From Cryptomeria japonica (lineage: Eukaryota > Streptophyta > Pinopsida > Cupressales > Cupressaceae), in contig NW_026728906.1 of the NCBI RefSeq assembly GCF_030272615.1, forward strand, positions 62,001 through 126,000: 64,000 nt of DNA, in the 5' to 3' direction. Position 1 is the first letter of the stretch, and each line of letters opens with the position of its first letter. The position numbers and the translations under genes were made by a program. The notes beneath the pieces were generated by a model. The model did no database searches. It had not been told where the DNA came from and saw only the letters and a list, made by a program, of their open reading frames with translations. This document shows positions 1 through 10,086 of the stretch, in pieces.

Positions 1-208
1 ATGAGTTATATCTATTATCTTATTCTTGATGGAAATGCGATTGCCAATTTCTCAATATGACGACACTTTTATCTTCTTCGTATCAATCAACAAATACCTT
101 GAGATATTGGAAATTATATTCAAAATGCGCTTACAACTTACCTTAAAATGTGTTACAGCAAAGTGAAATTTTAATGTTGTCATCAAAGGGACAAAACGAC
201 ATCAATAT

Positions 209-428
209 TTAATTTTCAATCTTTGGAATATGATGAGGACATACTGATGTCCAAAACAGATGCTATGAATGGCACAAGAGGACGCCAATAACCCTAAAAT
301 GATAGTTTTATTCAACGGTTAATTTTCAATCTTTGGAATATGATGAGGACATGCTGATGTCCAAAACAGATGCTATGAATGGCACAAGAGGACGCCAATA
401 ACCCTAAAATGATAGTTTTATTCAACGG
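209..428 (-). repeat. 110-bp tandem duplication downstream of the germin-like gene
   Basis: Two adjacent 110-bp copies, 209-318 and 319-428, differ only at 243 (A) versus 353 (G). Read on the minus strand they begin 57 bp after the germin-like stop codon. Each carries an AATAAA hexamer (417-422 and 307-312), so the duplication doubles the likely poly(A) signal. Each also has one plant telobox-like CCCTAAA, not in a telomeric array. Confidence 0.93.
417..422 (-). terminator. Probable poly(A) signal AATAAA of the germin-like gene
   Basis: Minus-strand AATAAA, 63 nt past the stop codon. This is a plausible near-upstream element for plant 3' end formation. A second identical hexamer lies 110 bp further on at 307-312 in the duplicated copy. 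Use of either signal is inferred. The same pair recurs in every unit. Confidence 0.5.
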
Positions 429-485
429 TGAGAAAAAAGAATTGGGAAAGACGGTCTTCATTGGGAGACCTCTTGTTTGTTTTGT

Positions 486-1246
486 TTAGTATGCGAATTT
501 CTTTTGAATGTAATTCACCAGTTCCTGGGTGATGCGGAAGGCCTTGCTCAAAACGGAATCGGGGAGAGGGGGATTCGCCGCAAACAGAGAATTGGCGATT
601 GTCTGAACTCCGGGAAACTGGCTGCTCAATCCAGCTATGGCCACTGCATTTTCATGCCCCACATTCTGCTGGAAATGAACAAGTGCCTTTGGAAACACAA
701 ACACATCTCCCTTCTCCAAAGTTTTGCTGAAAAATTTGTTGCTGGTGTCAATGAAACCCACAAGAAGCTGGCCTTCCAGTAAAACAAGAACTTCGGTGGC
801 TCTTGGGTGTGTGTGAGGAGGATTTATTCCACCCACTGCGTAGTCGATGCGGACCAACGATATTCCAAACGTATTGAGGCCTGGTATCTGTTTAACGTTC
901 GCCATCGTTACGTTGGAGCCCACATCATTGTCGGTGTTCCCTGCCTGCCCAAGTCCCCGGAAGAAGAAATCGTTTGCTGAAACTTGCATTGGGTCTTTGC
1001 AAACGAACCCGTTCACCAAAACTGTTTAAAACAAGATCAAATCAATCTGTCTGTTAGTAACTCGACTCGTCTAATAAGCAAATCATTATCATTGTTTATG
1101 TATAAATATTCTCACTCACCGTTGCTTTCCTCATCTGCAACGCAGAAATCTTGCAAGGGATCCGGATCCCCTGCCATGACCCTGTCGCTGTAACAGCATA
1201 TCAACAGAAAAAGTCCCAACGTGAAGTAAATCATGCGGTTAGCCAT
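486..1246 (-). CDS. Germin-like protein, unit 1 (two exons)
   Basis: Secreted cupin-fold metalloprotein of the germin-like family. Members are apoplastic, oligomeric and usually bind manganese; some show superoxide dismutase or oxalate oxidase activity. Exon 1 is 1120-1246, exon 2 is 486-1021, and the 98-bp intron (1022-1119) has a GTGAGT donor and a CAG acceptor in the position usual for this family. The 220-residue product fits the family length. Residues 1-25 are a hydrophobic signal peptide, and the mature end starts [10 protein letters not shown]. Cys35 and Cys50 match the conserved disulfide. The first germin box reads [14 protein letters not shown], with metal ligands His112, His114 and Glu119. 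The second box supplies His158. Asn79 is in an NVT glycosylation site. The ATG at 1246 is chosen because it is the first after the TATA box and sits in a good plant context (ACAATGGC); Met5 is a possible alternative. The cereal germin tripeptide KGE is replaced (EGQ), so oxalate oxidase activity should not be assumed. Confidence 0.95.
1022..1119 (-). other. Intron of the germin-like gene
   Basis: 98-bp phase-1 GT-AG intron on the minus strand. Splicing joins G of exon 1 to TT of exon 2, giving Val43, and restores the continuous reading [11 protein letters not shown]. Without the exon 1 assignment, exon 2 has no ATG ahead of its conserved VNGF segment. This intron recurs at +12,692 steps: 13714-13811, 26406-26503, 39098-39195 and 51790-51887. 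Confidence 0.92.
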
Positions 1247-1309
1247 TGTAATAGAAACGCAGACACAAGAGATCAGGATATGAATGTCTATTACAAACCC
1301 ATTACACGC

Positions 1310-1317
1310 TTTATATA
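1310..1317 (-). promoter_or_regulatory. TATA box of the germin-like gene
   Basis: Minus-strand TATATAAA, 64 bp upstream of the ATG. Transcription would start near 1280-1287, giving a 5' leader of about 35-40 nt. The only ATG between the TATA box and the chosen start lies at 1302-1300, too close to the TATA box to be transcribed. Confidence 0.75.
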
Positions 1318-1353
1318 GCCCAAACCATAACTCTCCGCAAAGACTAATTCATC

Positions 1354-1409
1354 TTGACTCCGTATATTTCACGGATCCTTCCAGAGTTGTTGCTCTTTTC
1401 CTTACGTCA
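1354..1409 (-). promoter_or_regulatory. Candidate stress-response motifs upstream of the germin-like gene
   Basis: TGACGT at 1409-1404 (minus strand) matches the core of TGA-bZIP as-1-like sites. A W-box type TTGACT lies at 1354-1359 (plus strand). Both are short, commonly occurring motifs. Their place within about 165 bp of the ATG and the known pathogen and stress response of many germin-like genes make them plausible, not proven. Confidence 0.3.
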
Positions 1410-1435
1410 CACTAAGTCTTACTGCATGTGGTTGT

Positions 1436-1605
1436 CTCGCCTGCTACCGCAGATGTATTCTCACCATCCTTTCATTAACGTTGAAATTTTCTATCTTCTC
1501 CCTGCCCTGCTGCGTATGCCTATCTCAAGATCAACTTACCTCCTGCCTTACACGTATTCTCGCCATCGCCATCATTTTAGTAATGTGGAATTGTTTAGAC
1601 TTAAT
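1436..1605. repeat. Degenerate direct repeats upstream of the germin-like promoter
   Basis: Two related stretches about 99 bp apart, around 1440-1495 and 1539-1595, share a core TATTCTC(A/G)CCATC at 1456 and 1555 and a similar AT-rich end. A weaker third match lies between them near 1505-1530. They sit 200-360 bp upstream of the ATG. The same segment recurs in each unit. Confidence 0.5.
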
Positions 1606-1822
1606 TGGAACGGTGGGCTTCTTCAAAGGAAACAATATATAAATCTTTCTCCACCGTGGGAGAATCGGTATGAGAGGAAAGTTTCTTTCTTGGAGTTGGA
1701 TATTGGCCTAAAGACTGTCCATGCTTTGTACCCTTTTTCAATGAGATTTTTATCTCTCGTCATTTAAATTAATTTATGTTATTCAATGTTTATTTCTCAG
1801 ATTGTCTATGTTCTAGGACAGA

Positions 1823-2680
1823 AAAACATTGCTCAAAATAACTTATGTTCATTTACTTTACATTGAATGCGTTGATTAGAATATCTATTTCACATCCATC
1901 TACAATTTTGAAGTCAAGTAGGTGTATTACTTTTCTTTAGCAGTTTTGGAGACCTAAATTATAGGTTTAAGACAACATATGCAAACATAAGAACCAATTT
2001 ATGGAGGATAAATGTATAAGAAGATAGATTTTGGAGAGGTATTCTACAAGAAAAAAAACTTTTTGGTGGTGTTGAGAATCCCATCTTGGAAGAGACCATG
2101 TTGTCCAAGGGATCTAGTATTTAGAATTATTTAAGATCGTTTTATTTTTCCAAACCCTAGAGGGTAGATGGGTAGCGGAAATAGAATCCGGTTTTGACAT
2201 TACAATTCACTAGAATCCATCACCTCTATAAGATATAACCTTATTAAGACGTTGATGTCTGATTTTCAGAATGTCATGGGTGAGTAGTTTGAATGCATCT
2301 TGAACTACCTTGGGTCAAGGTACAACAGTGACTAAAAATCGTACCGCTTCCAATACTCATAACTATAATGAATGTAAACCGCGATATTTTAGAGAAAAGA
2401 GCCTTCATTCTCAAACTGTTGATGGGTGCGAAAACATTGCTCACGTTGCGTTGAGTGCGTTGCTTAGATTGTCTCTTTCACATCCATCTACAGTTGAACT
2501 CGGCCAAAATTTAATCTTTAGGTGAGTGTGTTGTTGTAAATGAAGTGCATTGTTGTAAATGAAGTAGGTGTCTTTTCTAGCAGTTTTGGAGATCAAAATT
2601 TTACCTTTAGGTGAGTGAATTCTCTTTAATAAAGTAGGTTTACTACTTTTTCTAATGTTTGAGATCTGTCTATTTCCATT
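1823..2680. repeat. Nested degenerate repeat cluster
   Basis: Segments beginning AAAACATTGCTCA at 1823 and 2431 are diverged direct copies. They also share CACATCCATCTACA (1891 and 2479) and AGCAGTTTTGGAGA (1939 and 2579). The second copy contains smaller tandem repeats: a TTGTTGTAAATGAAGT pair at about 2531-2565, and an AAAATTT...TTTAGGTGAGTG unit at 2506 and again at 2595. The spacing change from 588 to 640 bp reflects this internal growth. No coding potential is evident. Confidence 0.65.
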
Positions 2681-2754
2681 TTTCGACACCAAAACTTTTC
2701 GTCCAGTTGACTGCATTGTCCTCTCGATTCTCCTTTTAACAAAGTACATACAGT

Positions 2755-3060
2755 TGATTTAGATGATTTATTTTTTATTATTTTTGTGAGATATATGTTT
2801 ATTTAATATTTTTTTTAACTTAATGTTTTGATGAATTAGTTGTTTGGGGTAACTAAATAGGAAAATATAATATTAAAGATTATTTTTTTCCTCTTACTTC
2901 AATCAAATATATGAGAAAAGTATTTCATATTGATTAGACATTTCATTTTATTTATTTTTATTTATATTGATTGAATTTTCTTTTCTTTTATATCAAATAA
3001 TATGACAATTATAAATAGTTTATAAAAAATATTCAATTTGAGAAGTAAAAAATGCGTTAA
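2755..3060. other. AT-rich tract
   Basis: Strongly A/T-biased sequence with T runs and no gene, repeat boundary or conserved motif that I can recognise. The stretch from here to the GA-rich block at 4061 is likewise without a supported gene. Unit 5 has one variant in it, at 54663. Confidence 0.5.
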
Positions 3061-4060
3061 AAGTGATATATTGGGATGATTCTTGGTTGGGAAACGTTTA
3101 GTTCCATGATCCCTTGTTTACCTATCAAGAATTATCTTTTTACTCTCTTTGGATAAGGGTGGCTAACTAATGAACTTTTTACAATTAAGAAATCAAAGTG
3201 ATCAACAATCGAATATAAGGAACAAATAGAGTGAGAGGGGGAATAAAATTCTACACCTGATCGATTCATGATTATAATAAGTGGTTCATATTATAGAAGA
3301 GCAAGTCAATAAAACAGTTTGGTCATATTTTACGCTAGTATAATCTCAGTTTTCTTGATAACTACTCGAGTACATTTTTTTTTAATATCTCTCATAGGTT
3401 TTACCTTGTCTTTCATACCACACTCACAATCTCCAATTCCCCATTGAGTTTCCACAAATGACTAATACGAAAGGTAAATCTACATCCATGTAAGAGCATG
3501 GACACCGGGAGTGATCTAATATTGGATGCAATTAAGTGAGGAATATTTTTTGAATGAATCCCTATACTTTTGGACCCTTTAATGACATGGTTTGCATAAG
3601 TAAGAAAATGTTTATTAATGTAGAGAGCATGGTTTTAGGTACTTTTCTATGTGGAGGTGATACAAATAGGCATGGGTAGCCTATGCGGTTACAGATGATT
3701 GTGGTTCTTCCATCAACGCTATTCTCTTTTTTATTGAATGATATGGTGTAATAGAAAAGTCAAGAATATACAACTAGCAATTGCACCTTGGTGTGCAATA
3801 TGTACGCCGAATAGATGTGGAATGATTATTAAAAAAAATTGATCTATTTTTTCATATATTTGTGCAACACGTGAGATAAATTAGCAAACCATTTAGTAAA
3901 TGATATTATTTATTCAACAAAGGTCTCAACATTTGAAAAAATTATAGATCCAAATCAACTATGCATCTACTTAAACGGACAAATGCAATCAAACAAAACC
4001 CTTAAACCGGGAATATAATCGAGTTCCATTACCAATATTCTTATGTTTTGTTTGAAATAG

Positions 4061-4724
4061 GGAGAGAAGGAGAGAGGGAGATATAGGGATATAAAGAGAG
4101 AGATAGAGGAGGAAGAGTGAGGGAAAGATAAAGGAGTGAGGAGATAGAGTTAGGCGATAAATATAGAGAGGAAGATAGAGATCGAGATTGATATAGATAT
4201 GGAGAAGAATAGGGATATGGATATGAGAGGAAGAGATAAAGAGAGAGGAGAGAGAAATAGATAGAGATAGAAGAGATAAATATATAGAGAGGGGGAGAGA
4301 GAATGAGCGAGGGATAACTTTGAATCAATTGTGCATTCATTAATACAAACCAAACATAAGTGAAAGAAAACCTTTCAATCAAAAGATAATTGAACTCCAT
4401 TACCAATAGGCTCATGTTATGTTTGCAATAGTGAGAGGGGAGAGATGAATAGATAAAGAGAGCGAGACATGTCTGGAGATAGGGTGACAGAGGAAGAGAG
4501 AGCTAGAGATGGGAATGAAGAGAGGGAGGTGGCAAAGAAATAGATGGTTAAAGAGAGTGAGACGTGCCTAGATAGAGTGAGAGAGGATGAAAAGGACAAA
4601 TAAAGAGAGATATAGTTGTAGAGGGATAAGGAGAAATTAAGATAAAGATTAGGAGATAGAAACAGATAGAAAAGAAGAGATACAAAGATACAAAAGGGGA
4701 GAGAGAGAGAGAGGGAGGGAGGGA
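4061..4724. repeat. Duplicated purine-rich (GA) low-complexity block
   Basis: Two GA/GATA-rich blocks, 4061-4313 and 4431-4724, have similar leaders (CCATTACCAATA at 4026 and 4398) and similar trailers beginning GGGATA. They are thus a degenerate direct duplication about 370-410 bp apart. The plus strand is almost pure purine with scattered T. Long polypurine tracts can form triplex DNA or keep nucleosomes off. Minus-strand frames through it read as Ser/Leu/Tyr repeats and are not genes. Confidence 0.85.
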
Positions 4725-5289
4725 TATTTTTGGGCCAATTTGTAATTCAAACTCGTTAATGAAGATGTTAACATAGGTTGACACCTAGTATGGTGGTTAT
4801 ACCTTTTGTAAATCTTTGAACCAATAGTAATAGTATTAACATAGTATTGAATTATTTGTAATTGCCATGTATAACCTCATTTTGTGTGTTTTGTCACGTA
4901 TGCACTATCCTTTAGTGCATTATCCACTTATACTTCTCAGTACATAATACATCTGAGGAATTTTGTAGATAGAGTGGCAAGGGAAGAAGTTACATAGAAG
5001 TTGTATACTTCAACACTTCTCTTGTTTGTATTTATTTCTCACATTTGGGAGTCTTAAATTACACACTATAATTATTTTCTCGATATCCATACTTGCCTTG
5101 CTTTAGCTTTACAAACAACCTTATGACCACACATAATAAGGTCAAGTCATCCTAAAGCCCATACAACCTTGCATCCCTCTAATGACATGTGTGGTTAATA
5201 ATCACATTCTAAACTGAATTAACAATAGCTTCGATTTTATGTCCAACGACCATTAAGTTTAATTTAATCTAAATTGTTCTATTGATCTA

Positions 5290-5530
5290 GATTCTCCTTT
5301 AAATAAGAATAATATTTAAGAAGTCATAAACATATAATTTAATATTAAATTTTTTAAATACATAATTAATTATTTTAATATTATAAACTTTTAAAAGCAA
5401 TAAATATTAATAGATAAAAATTTCAAAATAAATTAAAACAAATTATTTTTAAAATTCAAAATATAATTTAAAAATAATAATATATAGAACTTTTTACATT
5501 TTTAAAAATACTAAAAAATCGAACTATTTC
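5290..5530. other. Very AT-rich tract
   Basis: Almost entirely A and T, with repeated ATTTAAAAAT-like words. It resembles matrix-attachment or simply decayed intergenic sequence. No gene is seen between the GA block and this tract. A second such tract lies at 6625-6860. Confidence 0.5.
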
Positions 5531-5699
5531 AACAATGAGGTTTAGACCAACCATGCACTACAATTTGCAATCAACAAATAACAAATGGTATGAGCACTAA
5601 GTAATTCATCATATATCTTCGCATTTCTCCATCATAATCAGTAAAATTCAATTAACTTTGAGAAGTAACAAGAACCCATGCAAAATGTAGAAAGACAGC

Positions 5700-6300
5700 A
5701 CAAACATCCACCATATCTTCAACAAAACTTATGTATTAATTTCAACAAGTCTTGGAAACAATCTCTAGCTTCCTCCTCCTACTCTACTTTCTAACAGTTC
5801 TGCTCTACTCTATTATCCACCTATTAACCTTTAAAAATGAGAAGGCAAACCTTATATAGAAGTCTTGATACAAATGAATGTCCGAGATTGATTTGAATTT
5901 AATGGCCGAGATTTAACCATGAAACCCTAATTAGGGCTAGTTATAACAACAACCACTTTAACCAATGAGAAAACTACAACACTTTGGGCACATGTCCCTC
6001 TTTGAATGTGGATCAATGAGAAATGAGATTAGGTACATTGAATAATATTTGATGTAATGCCATATGTCACTTGCTCCTCCTTTGATGAGTTAGGTTCAAT
6101 ACACCTACAAGAACTGACTTGGCATCACTGAATTGGTCTATGATGATCAAGCACCACCTTAGCTTGCATGTCTCCCTAGCAATATGTCGACACTCAACAT
6201 CATCCAATTGCTTGATGTGATGGTTCATATTCTCAAATTGCATCCTCTTGAAAATCAAGTTTCTAGCTTTGATTAACTCTTCTAAAACTATTTATAACAT
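5700..6300 (-). other. Unclassified intergenic segment with a TATA-like motif, possible LTR relic
   Basis: On the minus strand a TATATAAG motif (5858-5851) is followed by non-coding sequence, with mixed composition less AT-rich than its surroundings. This resembles the layout of a retrotransposon LTR, but I could not find matched TG/CA ends or a target-site duplication. A 63-codon minus-strand frame at 6067-6258 has no recognisable domain. Identity is unresolved. Confidence 0.2.
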
Positions 6301-6624
6301 GTAATTTTTTTCATATCAGTTATCTTTTTCTTGAATAATATTTTAGGAGATTGACAAAATACCTAGGTTTACATTTATTATACTTTTAGTATTGTTATCT
6401 ATTCTTTCATTGTGGTAGATGTAAAATGTTTCTATCATAATTTTGTGGGATACATATATGACTAATCCATTACAATACAAGGAACATTTTGGAGCACCAA
6501 CAACAACTACGTATTTAGACTTTGTTAGTGTATCTGAATGTTCCTTCTAGATAAATTTTAGAGTTGATATTAGCTTGTTAGGATGTTGGTTTCTTGGGAT
6601 TCTATGCCTGTGTGTGATGACATT

Positions 6625-6860
6625 TCATTATATTAATTAAAATATTTCTAATTGATAGAGTTTCTATTTTATTTATGATTTTAATATACATATTTATATA
6701 ATTTATAAAAAACTTTTCAATAAAATATTTAATATATTTATAAAAATCTTTATCATAATAATGTATATTTAATTCAAATAAAAATTTCTATCTTAATTTG
6801 TTTTAAATTTAATGAAAAATAAATAAATAAGTATAAATTATTTTGTAATTTATGAAATAG
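6625..6860. other. Very AT-rich tract
   Basis: A/T-only runs, several with AATATATTTA-like words. No gene or boundary is seen here or in the following stretch up to the solo LTR at 7702. Confidence 0.5.
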
Positions 6861-7701
6861 GCTCATGACAATAACTGCATAGTTACTCTCTAGTTGGTAT
6901 GATGTCAAAAAAATTAGATGCACGTAACATCATTTGGCTACCAGTTGGAGGAATTGTTGAAGAGATTGTATGGTTAATTAGTAACTTATATTTCATAAGT
7001 TTTATTTTTCAAAAAGCTTTGAATGAAACCTACACTAGATGTGTGTGCATGTAACCACCCAGATGATGGAACTTTACTACATTTTGTGTAGTATAATTCA
7101 CGAAATGATACTTCATCATTAAAATATGTGAACAATTTTTAAAATAACCAAATTGGAAAGAGCATAAACAATACGGGGGCAAAAAGAACACAAAATATGC
7201 ACTAGGAACTATTATTGTCTTCCTCCATAAAAGCCTCCACAAAAAAGTGCTTGTAATAGGAATAAATCTCTGGAAGCAATTATTCTCATCCAAAATTCAT
7301 GTAACAAAGATTCATAGTTGACAAAGGATCTTTTCATCAGCAATGGAACAAGGGACACTATAGCCTAAAAAGGCAAACGTGACTACCAAAATAAAGTAAA
7401 ACTAGATGAGGCCATGAGGCAAAACAAAATCTCCACATGCCCTCTAATGCTAGATAACTGGTCTAAGTGGTGCAAAACATGACCTTGAAGAACTCAAGTA
7501 ACGGTAAAAAAAGGTTAAAAATTAGACCAAGAAGGAGTCTTGCGGCCTTGTAAATAGCCAAAATGACATTCATGCAAGGAAAAATTAATAGAGAAAGACA
7601 AAACAGTTTTATTCAAATTGTTCAAAATTCATGCAAAAATAGATAAGCAACATATGCAACTCTAAGATTGACCAAAAATTGATTTGATTTGACAATATTT
7701 A

Positions 7702-8905
7702 TGTTAACAACAGCCAAGAGGGAAGAATGAGAGGGGGGTGAATCAGTCTTCACCGGAATAACAAACTTTACCGCAAAACACAGATTTGATAAACTGCAGT
7801 AATAAGACAGATAAGAAAATTAATAGCACAACACACAACACTAAGATTTTGATGCGCAAAACCCAGTTAAGCGAAAAACCATGGTGGGAACCTACCCACA
7901 GTAAGATGATACTCTACAATAGTATGTGAAAATATTACAATGAGGAATGCACATGCATTCAGGCACACTGCCTAGAGCTCACTGCTCAAATAATATTTGC
8001 TCGGAAGGCTACAACCCTTAGGGAAGTCTCACTGACTCGCAATAAGATTTGGACTACAATTCGAAAGAAATGAACGGAAAGAATAGCATCTCCAAATAGA
8101 ATCTCACCACAAACTCAACATCGAAGGATACATCACATGTTCGCACACAAACCTCTCTCTGATAATGAAGACACAACATCAAACAACCAAATTACATGAC
8201 TATATCACCTATATATATAATTTATCAACCTTGATAACAAGGTCGGCTAAACCCTCGACCCTCAATTAAAAAATTACATCACACGATACAAACACTGACC
8301 ACCAGACCAATATAGTGGTTTACATAGCATAGCATGGTTCTAGGTCAAATTCCCAAACACATAACTCCACCGAAAATCACGCAAAGATCAATCGCAACAC
8401 GCTACACCACCAGAAATGGTGCATAACACACAAATCATCACTGGTTGATAGAAACCACCAAAAACTCACACAACGATAAATACAGATTGCCAAAACAAAT
8501 AGGACATAATTAAAAAAAATACCAGCAAGCACATTAGAATCATCCACAATAGCTGCACCAACACTACTTTTCAAATCTTCATCGGTCAACGTCTGAAAGC
8601 TAAAGAACACAACCAATCAACAACGGCCAGGAAGAAAGATAACTTGCGGAGAACCAAATCATGATTCAACTGAAATTAAGATACACAAGACCTTCCCAAG
8701 AAATATCCCAAAATCTCAGCACCAGATCTGATCACACCAAAATATACCAGAGGATATACCGAACTCTGCGAAACAGTGATCAACAAAGCATCGCTACAAA
8801 CCGGATCAGAAAATCTTCCCAATCTGCAATCACCAGAGAAAATCATAGGAATATGTTGACATCAATGACCACAACATATCCTAGCATGACCAACAATATC
8901 CAACA
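7702..8905 (-). mobile_element. Solo LTR (1,204 bp) of a plant LTR retrotransposon, unit 1
   Basis: On the minus strand the element starts TGTTGGATATTG and ends TTGTTAACA, the TG...CA ends of LTRs. It is flanked by identical 5-bp duplications ATTTA at 7697-7701 and 8906-8910. A TATATATA promoter motif lies near 8211-8219. The minus-strand end has the CACCCCCCTCTCATT wording often found near the 3' end of plant Copia-type LTRs. No primer-binding site, gag-pol or second LTR is present, so it is a solo LTR left by LTR-LTR recombination. The superfamily is uncertain. Confidence 0.85.
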
Positions 8906-8910
8906 ATTTA

Positions 8911-10086
8911 TGCCAAAACAACCACTTTATATCACTAGTTCAAATCAAATATCTATGCCAAAAGATCAGCCTATGCAAATTTTACCACACCAGAAAGTGC
9001 CAAAAAGCCAGCACACAAGGATCGGCTTTTTAATAAAATATCCCAAACCTTTACACATGCAGATTGACCATAGTAAAATAATTGATCGTCTTATTAAAAT
9101 TGAAGACAAATCATCTTTTAGCTAATTAAGCGCTTCCACTATCCACACAATAATGTGTTCCTAAAAAATCGCCCTACAGTAGAGCTTCAAATTTGTCAAC
9201 TTGGTCTCCATGATCAACAATTTAATAAAAAATATATATAATTTAAAATACACTAATCAACCATGAAATAAAATCTCCTATTTTTATTTTATTATTTATA
9301 CGATGAATTTTATAAACTTCAATTCATCGGGATTTTTAAAATCACAGTAGAAACACCTTCGGATTATCATGTCCTCACAAGAACACAAAAATATTATGGC
9401 ACAAATCCACATTCCTTTCAGATGCTCAACCTCAATCAAAACCTCTATAAATCTGCAGTCATAATTAAAATAAATTACAAACATGTGAGTACCAAAAAAC
9501 TAGTGGAGCTCAAAAAAAGAAAATGCACAGATTGAGATGAATGATAAGCTCTTAATATCTTTGATCAACTTAGGGGTGATTAAAAATACATATCTAATAC
9601 AGTTCCACCTATAATATCAGATGCTATCTAGAATCATGTAATGTTTCATGGATAAGATTAACATAACCAGGCATTATTCTAACAACTAACCATCTAGCAA
9701 ACTTACATAGAAGAATATTCTAGTTAGAATATCATACACTAACAACACATAGCTTGAAAAATTGGCGTAGGCTATTTTGGGTTCATGGAGGTGCGAGAAA
9801 ACGTTAATCTATAGTAAGTGAAATTGCTCAAACCCACAAAAAGGTCATTTGGAGCTCGTCGATTTTGCACAAGTCACGAGTTTTCTCTTGCACAAGTGTT
9901 TATCCTTTTGTAGACTACGGTCTTCTTCAGCATGGTTTTCTATGTGGTTTTCTTCTATTTTTTTGTGTGTGCCTGGTTTATTCGTGTGTGTACCTAATGT
10001 TCAGATTGCTTTGGAAAACCAGGTTATTTCCCCTGTTGGTGAACTTTTAACTAGCACATTTTTCAAGGACTAGTGCACCCAACACC
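8911..10086. other. Intergenic stretch, no supported gene
   Basis: Follows the right target-site duplication of the solo LTR. AT-rich, with short open frames on both strands and no recognisable domain. Base 9798 is private to unit 1. Confidence 0.5.

Noticed and set aside
290-408. CCCTAAA telomere-like words
   Set aside because: One heptamer per 110-bp copy, not a tandem telomeric array. Single teloboxes are common in plant DNA.
477-782. 101-codon plus-strand frame over exon 2 of the germin-like gene
   Set aside because: It is the antisense shadow of a clear coding exon on the other strand and matches no family.
1157-1170. 14-bp perfect palindrome made of two GGATCC sites
   Set aside because: It encodes the conserved GDPDP segment at the mature N-terminus of the protein, so codon content explains it.
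4041-4784. Several minus-strand frames of Ser/Leu/Tyr-rich sequence
   Set aside because: They are translations of the GA-rich low-complexity blocks and have no domain or splice structure.
6067-6258. 63-codon minus-strand frame
   Set aside because: Short, with no recognisable domain. It could be a transposon scrap, but nothing supports calling a gene.
5290-6860. Two AT-rich tracts as possible inverted ends of a transposon
   Set aside because: Apparent matches are only A/T runs, and no consistent inverted repeat or target duplication could be aligned.
8377-8616. 79-codon minus-strand frame with a hydrophobic stretch
   Set aside because: It lies wholly inside the solo LTR, which is non-coding.
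8661-9125. 154-codon plus-strand frame
   Set aside because: It runs across the end of the solo LTR and its target-site duplication, so it joins unrelated sequences by chance.
9849-10073. Overlapping 74- and 61-codon plus-strand frames rich in Phe, Leu and Cys
   Set aside because: Composition follows T-rich DNA, and two frames are open at once, which suggests chance.
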